The notes under the pieces are model-generated. The model was not told the DNA's origin. It made no database searches and saw only the letters and a list, made by a program, of their open reading frames with translations. From contig CANHNG010000020.1 of the NCBI GenBank assembly GCA_947461915.1, forward strand, positions 1 to 11,575: a stretch of 11,575 nucleotides of DNA. The letters run 5' to 3'. This document shows positions 6,682 through 11,575 of this stretch, piece after piece. The first letter of the stretch is position 1. Each line of letters opens with the position of its first letter. The stretch is from Flavobacteriaceae bacterium (lineage in GTDB: Bacteria > Bacteroidota > Bacteroidia > Flavobacteriales > Flavobacteriaceae). Position numbers and translations under genes: made by a program.

Positions 6682-6792
6682 TAAATTATAACATCAAAAA
6701 AATTAATAATATAAATTTAATCTTTATAGGAAAATAGCACAATTAAAACTTAAATGTAATAGCGCAAATAATGAAATATAGCTTGATTTATC

Positions 6793-6800
6793 TACCTTTG
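6793..6800 (+). promoter_or_regulatory. Promoter -7 element for the MMPL-type exporter gene
   Basis: TACCTTTG is an exact TAnnTTTG match, 20 bases before the exporter ATG, and predicts a leader of only about 13-15 bases. I see no good TTTG or TTG box at the expected distance upstream. With the minus-strand element at 6674-6681 this makes the spacer 6624-6820 a divergent promoter region; I see nothing else in it beyond A/T-rich sequence. Confidence 0.5.
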
Positions 6801-6820
6801 CCACGATTTTTAATTTTTAT

Positions 6821-9193
6821 ATGAAAAAAGCATTAAAAGTAGGATTTTGGGAACTGATTGCCCGGATTATACTCAAAAATAGACTCCCGATACTTGGAGT
6901 TATTCTTGTCCTAACAGTTTTTCTCGGTTTGCAATGGAGAAATCTGAGCATGACTTATACCGAGGCCAATTTACTTCCTCAAAAACACATTGTTAATAAG
7001 CAATACCAAGACTTCTTAAATAAATTTGGAGAAGAAGGCAATCTGATTGTTATTGGGTTCAAGGACAAAGCTTTTTATACTCCAAAAGGATATAGGGCTT
7101 GGAACGAGTTAATGATAGGGTTGAAGAATTCTAAAGAAGTGGAACTTGTTGTTTCCCTAAACGATTTAAAAAAATTACAAAAAGACACGATAGCCGAGAA
7201 ATTTGAATTGGTTCCGCTTGTTGACCAAAGCCAAGCGAATAATGCCGTTTATTTGGAGAAAATAAAAAATGAACTTTTCAATAACCTACCTTTTTATGAA
7301 GGGTTATTATTCAACAAACAATCAGGAAGCATTCGTTCTGCAATTTATTTGAATAAAAAAATTGTTAATACCGAGTCAAGAAAAACCTTCATAATTGAAA
7401 ATCTAGTTCCGAAAATCGAAAAATTCGAGAAAGTAACCGGAATCGACCTTCGTGTTTCAGGAATGCCCTACATTCGAACTATCAATGCACAAAACATGAA
7501 AGGCGAAATTGGGCTTTTTATTGGAGCTGCACTTTTCATTACCTCGTTTATTTTCTTTTTGTTTTTCCGTTCCTTCAGAGCAACTTTTATTTCAATTTGT
7601 ATTTTATTGATTGGCGTAGTTTGGTCTTTCGGCACCTTGGGATTATTCCATTATAAAATCACGATTTTAACGGCTATTATTCCGCCTTTAATAATTGTTA
7701 TTGGGATTACGAACTGTATTTTTCTAATCAACAAATACCAGCAGGAAATCAAAACCCATCACAACCAAGCCAAAGCGTTGCAACGTGTTATTTCAAAAAT
7801 TGGGGTATCGACTTTGATGACAAATTTAACAACGGCAGTAGGATTTGCTACGTTCATGATCACGGGCAATGATTTACTTTACGAATTTGGATTAGTAACC
7901 TCCATTAACGTGATTACGGTTTATCTTTTGACATTGATGATTGTGCCAATTGTATACAGTTTTATGGACGTTCCAAAGGAAAAGCACTTGTATCACTTAA
8001 GCAAAACCTATATTTCGGCAGTGTTAGATTGGGTAGAATATGCTGTTCGATACAATCGAAGAATCATCTATATGATTTATGGAATACTCATGATTTTTAG
8101 CGTCATCGGTGTTTCTCAAATGAAAGTTTCCGGAAGTTTGATTGGCGAAATGCCAAAAAGTGCTTCATTCTTTAAGGATATTGACTTCTTCGAAAAGGAA
8201 TTCAAAGGGGTTATGCCTTTGGAAATTGTGATTGACACCAAACACAAAAAGGGGGTTATGAAATTGTCCACAATGAAAAAAATGGAAGAATTACAACAAA
8301 CTATTTCCGGAATTCCGGAATTATCGAAGCCCATTTCATTAGTAAATTTGGTAAAGTATTCAAAACAGGCGTATTACAACGGGAACCCGGAATTTTATGA
8401 ATTGCCCACTTCGCAAGAGCAATCATTCATCCTTTCGTATGCCAAAAATGCCACGAAAAACACCAAAGAGAATTTGATGAAAAGTTATGTGGATTCGACC
8501 GGACAATATGCCCGAATAACAACCTTCATGAGAGATATTGGCACTGAAAAAATGGCGAAAGTAGAAGGGAAATTAAAAAAGAAAATAGACCAAGTTTTTC
8601 CAAAAGAACGCTACGAAGTTACGCTGACAGGAAAGGCGTTGGTTTTCCAGAAAGGCACTTCCTACTTAATTGATAACCTCATCGAATCACTCATTTTTGC
8701 TATTTTGTTAATCGCAGGATTAATGGCCTATATGTTCCGCTCCATAAAAATGATTTTGGTTTCGGTCATCACAAACATACTTCCGCTGTGCATTACCTCA
8801 GGATTAATGGGCTATTTTGGCATTCCACTCAAGCCGTCAACCATTTTGGTTTTCAGTATTGCTTTCGGAATTTCGGTGGATAATGCCATCCAGTTTATGG
8901 CAAAATACCGACACGACCTAATTGAAAACAACGGAAAAATCAAAAAATCAGTATTCAGCGCATTAAGGGAAACAGGGATAAGCACCTTTTACACTTCCAT
9001 CGTATTAGTTTTTGGGTTCGCCATTTTCACGCTTTCCAGCTTTAGCGGTACGATTGCACTTGGTGGTTTGATTTCCTGTACCTTGTTGTTTGCGATGTTT
9101 GCCAATCTATTGGTTTTACCGGCATTGGTGCTGACTTTCGAAAAAAAGAAAGCTATCAAAGAGGATGTTTTGGAGACCGAAGTTTTGGAATAG
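6821..9193 (+). CDS. MMPL/RND superfamily exporter
   Basis: A 790-residue inner membrane protein with the duplicated RND layout. One helix near 23-40 is followed by a large extracytoplasmic loop (about 41-228) and five helices (about 229-380); a second helix at about 413-432 is followed by another large loop (about 433-620) and five more helices (about 624-772). The tail is short and acidic. The two halves carry equivalent membrane motifs: IGITNCIFLINKY from residue 294 and FGISVDNAIQFMAKYRHDL around D687. This is typical of the MMPL branch, whose members export lipids or other hydrophobic compounds using the proton gradient. Only the second half has an acidic residue at the motif (D687 N688 against T297 N298). 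No membrane-fusion or outer-membrane partner gene is adjacent, as expected for MMPL and unlike AcrAB-type systems. The start ATG fits the promoter-like element 20 bases upstream. The substrate is unknown. Confidence 0.88.
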   Translation: MKKALKVGFWELIARIILKNRLPILGVILVLTVFLGLQWRNLSMTYTEANLLPQKHIVNKQYQDFLNKFGEEGNLIVIGFKDKAFYTPKGYRAWNELMIGLKNSKEVELVVSLNDLKKLQKDTIAEKFELVPLVDQSQANNAVYLEKIKNELFNNLPFYEGLLFNKQSGSIRSAIYLNKKIVNTESRKTFIIENLVPKIEKFEKVTGIDLRVSGMPYIRTINAQNMKGEIGLFIGAALFITSFIFFLFFRSFRATFISICILLIGVVWSFGTLGLFHYKITILTAIIPPLIIVIGITNCIFLINKYQQEIKTHHNQAKALQRVISKIGVSTLMTNLTTAVGFATFMITGNDLLYEFGLVTSINVITVYLLTLMIVPIVYSFMDVPKEKHLYHLSKTYISAVLDWVEYAVRYNRRIIYMIYGILMIFSVIGVSQMKVSGSLIGEMPKSASFFKDIDFFEKEFKGVMPLEIVIDTKHKKGVMKLSTMKKMEELQQTISGIPELSKPISLVNLVKYSKQAYYNGNPEFYELPTSQEQSFILSYAKNATKNTKENLMKSYVDSTGQYARITTFMRDIGTEKMAKVEGKLKKKIDQVFPKERYEVTLTGKALVFQKGTSYLIDNLIESLIFAILLIAGLMAYMFRSIKMILVSVITNILPLCITSGLMGYFGIPLKPSTILVFSIAFGISVDNAIQFMAKYRHDLIENNGKIKKSVFSALRETGISTFYTSIVLVFGFAIFTLSSFSGTIALGGLISCTLLFAMFANLLVLPALVLTFEKKKAIKEDVLETEVLE

Positions 9194-9251
9194 CTTGTCA
9201 TTGATAAGTTCGAAGTAATTAAGGATTCTCGTTATTTACCCTATCTTTTTA

Positions 9252-9272
9252 GCTACGAAAGTGGCTACGAAA
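9252..9272 (+). repeat. Direct repeat upstream of asnS
   Basis: GCTACGAAA occurs at 9252-9260 and again at 9264-9272, a 12-base period. The second copy covers the position where the -33 box of the asnS promoter would be expected, and no recognisable -33 box is seen there. It could be a binding site for an activator or repressor, or chance. Confidence 0.4.
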
Positions 9273-9288
9273 ATCACAATAAATCAAT

Positions 9289-9296
9289 TATATTTG
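9289..9296 (+). promoter_or_regulatory. Promoter -7 element for asnS
   Basis: TATATTTG is an exact TAnnTTTG match, 45 bases before the asnS ATG, predicting a start near 9303 and a leader of about 39 bases. The -33 region is not recognisable and is occupied by a direct repeat. There is no obvious terminator between the exporter gene and this site, so some read-through is possible. I see no T-box-like leader; the spacer is too short for one. Confidence 0.6.
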
Positions 9297-9341
9297 TAGT
9301 TCTATCATAATACAATTTGTAATATCAATTCAACCATTAAA

Positions 9342-10775
9342 ATGAAACATACAAGAGTTAAAGACATACTAAACAGCGTGACAACACTTCAAGGAGTGAA
9401 TGCAAAAGGTTGGGTAAGAACTTTTAGAAACAATCAATTTATTGCGTTGAATGATGGTTCGACCATCAACAATATACAATGCGTTGTCGATTTTGAAAAC
9501 ACACCCGAAGAAACCTTGAAAAGAATCACGACCGGAGCCGCTATTTCGGTTATTGGAAACTTAGTAGAAAGCAAAGGTGCTGGGCAAAAATACGAAATTC
9601 AGGTTACGGGATTGGAAATTCTTGGCGACTCGGATGCAGAGAAATTCCCGATGCAACCCAAAAAGCATTCCTTGGAATTCTTGCGTGAAAACGCACATTT
9701 AAGAGTTCGCACCAATGCGTTTGGAGCCATTATGAGGGTGCGTTCCGTTTTATCGTTCGCCGTTCACAACTATTTTCAACAAAAAGGGTTTGTATATGTA
9801 AACACGCCTATCATTTCTGGTTCTGATGCCGAAGGAGCTGGCGAAATGTTCAAGGTTACTGCTTTGCCTTTCGACAATACGCCAAGAACCGAAGACGGAA
9901 AAGTAAATTACAAAGAAGATTTCTTCGGAAAAGAAACCAATTTAACAGTTTCCGGACAATTGGAAGGCGAAACTTTTGCCATGGCTTTGGGTCAAATTTA
10001 TACTTTTGGACCCACATTTAGGGCTGAAAATTCGAATACATCTCGCCATTTGGCTGAATTTTGGATGATTGAACCCGAAGTGGCTTTCAATGATTTAAAT
10101 GACAATATGGATTTGGCCGAAGATTTTATTCAGTACATAATTAAATATACCATTGACAAATGTCAGGAGGATTTAAAATTTCTAGAAGGACGTTTATTAG
10201 AAGAAGAAAAAGCGAAACCACAAGCCGAAAGAAGCGAAATGGGGCTGCTAGAAAAAATTAATTTTGTCTTGGAAAATAATTTCAAACGCGTTTCATATAC
10301 TGAAGCGATTGACATTTTGAGAGATTCTACTCCTAATAAAAAGAAAAAATTCAATTACATCATTAACGAATGGGGGGCTGATTTACAATCGGAACACGAG
10401 CGTTATTTAGTTGAAAAACACTTTAAATGTCCGGTAATCTTGTTTGATTATCCAGCTAATATCAAAGCATTTTATATGCGTTTGAACGAAGACGGAAAGA
10501 CGGTTCGCGCTATGGATATTCTTTTTCCAGGAATTGGAGAAATCGTGGGAGGTTCACAAAGAGAAGAGCGTTTTGAGGTTTTGGTCGAAAAAATGAAAGC
10601 TTTGGGAATTGATGAAGAAGAATTATGGTGGTATTTAGACACCCGAAGATTCGGGAGTGCCGTTCACTCTGGTTTTGGCCTTGGATTCGAAAGATTGGTA
10701 CTTTTCGTTACGGGAATGACTAATATACGTGACGTAATCCCTTTCCCTAGAACGCCACAAAATGCTGAGTTTTAA
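9342..10775 (+). CDS. asnS: Asparaginyl-tRNA synthetase
   Basis: A 477-residue class IIb aminoacyl-tRNA synthetase that charges tRNA-Asn with asparagine in the cytoplasm. Residues about 15-95 form the OB-fold anticodon-binding domain ([18 protein letters not shown]). The catalytic core begins near 110 ([16 protein letters not shown]) and carries [15 protein letters not shown] (159-173), the motif 2 region [25 protein letters not shown] (222-246) with its arginines, and motif 3 [15 protein letters not shown] (444-458), followed by the ending [16 protein letters not shown]. The [10 protein letters not shown] and PFPRTP sequences favour AsnS over the related AspS. Length is close to the usual bacterial 460-480. 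A direct asparagine route implies the cell need not rely only on amidation of Asp-tRNA. It is followed after 102 bases by rpoN, a neighbour pair common in Bacteroidota. Confidence 0.98.
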   Translation: MKHTRVKDILNSVTTLQGVNAKGWVRTFRNNQFIALNDGSTINNIQCVVDFENTPEETLKRITTGAAISVIGNLVESKGAGQKYEIQVTGLEILGDSDAEKFPMQPKKHSLEFLRENAHLRVRTNAFGAIMRVRSVLSFAVHNYFQQKGFVYVNTPIISGSDAEGAGEMFKVTALPFDNTPRTEDGKVNYKEDFFGKETNLTVSGQLEGETFAMALGQIYTFGPTFRAENSNTSRHLAEFWMIEPEVAFNDLNDNMDLAEDFIQYIIKYTIDKCQEDLKFLEGRLLEEEKAKPQAERSEMGLLEKINFVLENNFKRVSYTEAIDILRDSTPNKKKKFNYIINEWGADLQSEHERYLVEKHFKCPVILFDYPANIKAFYMRLNEDGKTVRAMDILFPGIGEIVGGSQREERFEVLVEKMKALGIDEEELWWYLDTRRFGSAVHSGFGLGFERLVLFVTGMTNIRDVIPFPRTPQNAEF

Positions 10776-10779
10776 AAAA

Positions 10780-10863
10780 AGTTTAGAAGTTGATGCGGTT
10801 ATAAGTTTAGGCAAGTTAACAAACATATTATTTCTAAACTTATAAACATCTAAACTCATAACC
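10780..10863. repeat. Nested dyads with alternative pairing in the asnS-rpoN spacer
   Basis: The word GTTTAG or its complement CTAAAC occurs four times. GGTTATAAGTTTAG (10797-10810) can pair with CTAAACTTATAAAC (10834-10847, one extra base) or with CTAAACTCATAACC (10850-10863, one mismatch). An outer arm AGTTTAGA (10780-10787) is an exact complement of TCTAAACT (10849-10856). Either the outer and inner stems form together, or the left inner arm pairs with the distal copy, so the structures are mutually exclusive. The block starts five bases after the asnS stop and ends 15 bases before the rpoN ATG. There is no T tract, so simple termination is unlikely. Confidence 0.65.
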
Positions 10864-10877
10864 TATTAAAAAATAAA

Positions 10878-11575
10878 ATGTTAAAACAATTTCTAAGTCT
10901 AAAATTATCCCAAAAATTATCTCCTCAACAAATCCAGTTGATGAAGTTAATTCAATTGCCTACGCAAGCATTCGAACAACGATTGTTGGAAGAAATGAAT
11001 GAAAATCCAGCATTGGAAGCAGGAACTGAGGAAGAGGGAATTTATGAAAAAGACGAATTCGACAATGATGATTCCAATGACGAATTCGACGATTATGACG
11101 ACAATGAAAGTGAGGACACTAGCGATGTCAACATTGACGAATATTTAAGCAGCGATGAAACTCCGGATTACAAGACTCAAGCCAATAATTACAGCGATGA
11201 CGATGAGGAACGCGAATCGCCATTGGTCGCTCCAATAAGCTTTCACCAAGATTTAATCAATCAGCTGAACACTTTTATGTTAAACGACCAAGAGCGAGAA
11301 ATTGCAGAATTTCTGGTAGGAAGCATCGATGATATGGGTTATATCCGACGAAGTATTCTAGATATGGTCGACGACATGGCGTTTACCCAAGGTGTTTACA
11401 CTGATGAGAAAATGGTTGAAAGAATGTTGCACATCATTCACGAGCTAGAACCTTCGGGGGTTGGCGCACGTGATTTGCAGGAATGTTTACTGCTGCAATT
11501 GAAGCACAAAACACCTACGGAATATGTGGCTTTGGCAATGGATATTATCGAAAACCAGTTTGAGGCTTTTACCAA
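10878..11575 (+). CDS. rpoN: RNA polymerase sigma-54 factor RpoN, 5' part
   Basis: The first 232 codons are open to the window edge; the gene continues beyond it. Sigma-54 directs RNA polymerase to -24/-12 promoters and needs an AAA+ activator to open them. Region I is visible as a glutamine- and leucine-rich segment (residues 2-47, FLSLKLSQKLSPQQIQLMKL ... ENPALE), which contacts the activator. Residues 51-113 are a very acidic region II with 30 Asp or Glu against three Lys or Arg. The core-binding region follows, with ISFHQDLINQL, FLVGSIDDMGYI and the signature LEPSGVGARDLQECLLLQL (190-208). The DNA-binding RpoN box is beyond the window. The start ATG at 10878 follows an A-rich leader (AAAATAAA) without Shine-Dalgarno sequence. 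No TAnnTTTG element lies in the spacer, so it is probably transcribed from the asnS promoter. Confidence 0.95.
   Translation, partial: MLKQFLSLKLSQKLSPQQIQLMKLIQLPTQAFEQRLLEEMNENPALEAGTEEEGIYEKDEFDNDDSNDEFDDYDDNESEDTSDVNIDEYLSSDETPDYKTQANNYSDDDEERESPLVAPISFHQDLINQLNTFMLNDQEREIAEFLVGSIDDMGYIRRSILDMVDDMAFTQGVYTDEKMVERMLHIIHELEPSGVGARDLQECLLLQLKHKTPTEYVALAMDIIENQFEAFT

Noticed and set aside
6486..6737. Plus-strand open frame of 83 codons across the antiporter start and the spacer
   Set aside because: Half overlaps the antiporter N-terminus and the rest is low-complexity A/T-rich promoter sequence giving a run of Lys, Asn and Ile.
9194..9341. T-box or other leader riboswitch ahead of asnS
   Set aside because: The predicted leader is only about 39 bases, with no conserved T-box core or terminator/antiterminator pair.
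10635..10859. Minus-strand open frame of 74 codons over the end of asnS and its spacer
   Set aside because: It overlaps the conserved motif 3 of AsnS and the dyad block, with no supporting signals.
1..11575. CRISPR arrays, tRNA genes, insertion sequences, prophage or defence genes
   Set aside because: No regularly spaced repeats, cloverleaf-like sequence, transposase or integrase motifs or nuclease motifs were seen; nearly all DNA is accounted for by core genes and short spacers.

Overview
The window looks like ordinary core chromosome from a member of the Bacteroidota, most likely Flavobacteriaceae and close to Flavobacterium. Three things point there: AT-rich DNA with A/T-rich leaders and almost no Shine-Dalgarno sequences; several perfect matches to the Bacteroidota -7 promoter element TAnnTTTG (ahead of pyrH, the MMPL-type transporter gene, asnS and the antiporter gene); and gene neighbourhoods typical of flavobacteria (ftsX - DUF3098 - uppP - truB, pyrH - frr, asnS - rpoN). 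The genus is inferred from protein style and gene order, not from a search.

Layout. Positions 1-2018 hold a tight plus-strand run: the end of ftsX (cell division), a small DUF3098 membrane protein, uppP (undecaprenyl-diphosphate phosphatase) and truB (tRNA pseudouridine-55 synthase), the last two overlapping by one base. A small, very AT-rich gene for a six-helix, potassium-channel-like membrane protein with an altered selectivity filter follows (2133-2819). Then come pyrH (UMP kinase) and frr (ribosome recycling factor), closed by a strong hairpin terminator at 4320-4344 that also suits the convergent gene on the other side. The minus strand from 6623 to 4353 codes for a large CHX-like cation/proton antiporter. 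Divergent from it across a 197-base spacer is a 790-residue MMPL/RND-type exporter. asnS (asparaginyl-tRNA synthetase) follows under its own promoter, and the window ends inside rpoN (sigma-54), of which about 232 residues are present.

How the genes fit together. They serve envelope growth and division (ftsX, uppP), translation and RNA maturation (truB, frr, asnS), nucleotide supply (pyrH), ion homeostasis (channel-like protein, antiporter), export (MMPL protein) and global transcription (rpoN). They do not form one pathway.

I see no tRNA or rRNA gene, CRISPR array, transposase, integrase, phage gene or defence module, and no convincing undescribed multi-gene system. The points most worth a second look are the channel-like protein with the filter TSIGFSN, and a set of dyad-symmetric spacers placed directly after stop codons (after ftsX, the DUF3098 gene, pyrH and asnS) without terminator-type T tracts. 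The asnS-rpoN spacer can fold into mutually exclusive hairpins. No intergenic stretch exceeds about 200 bases.
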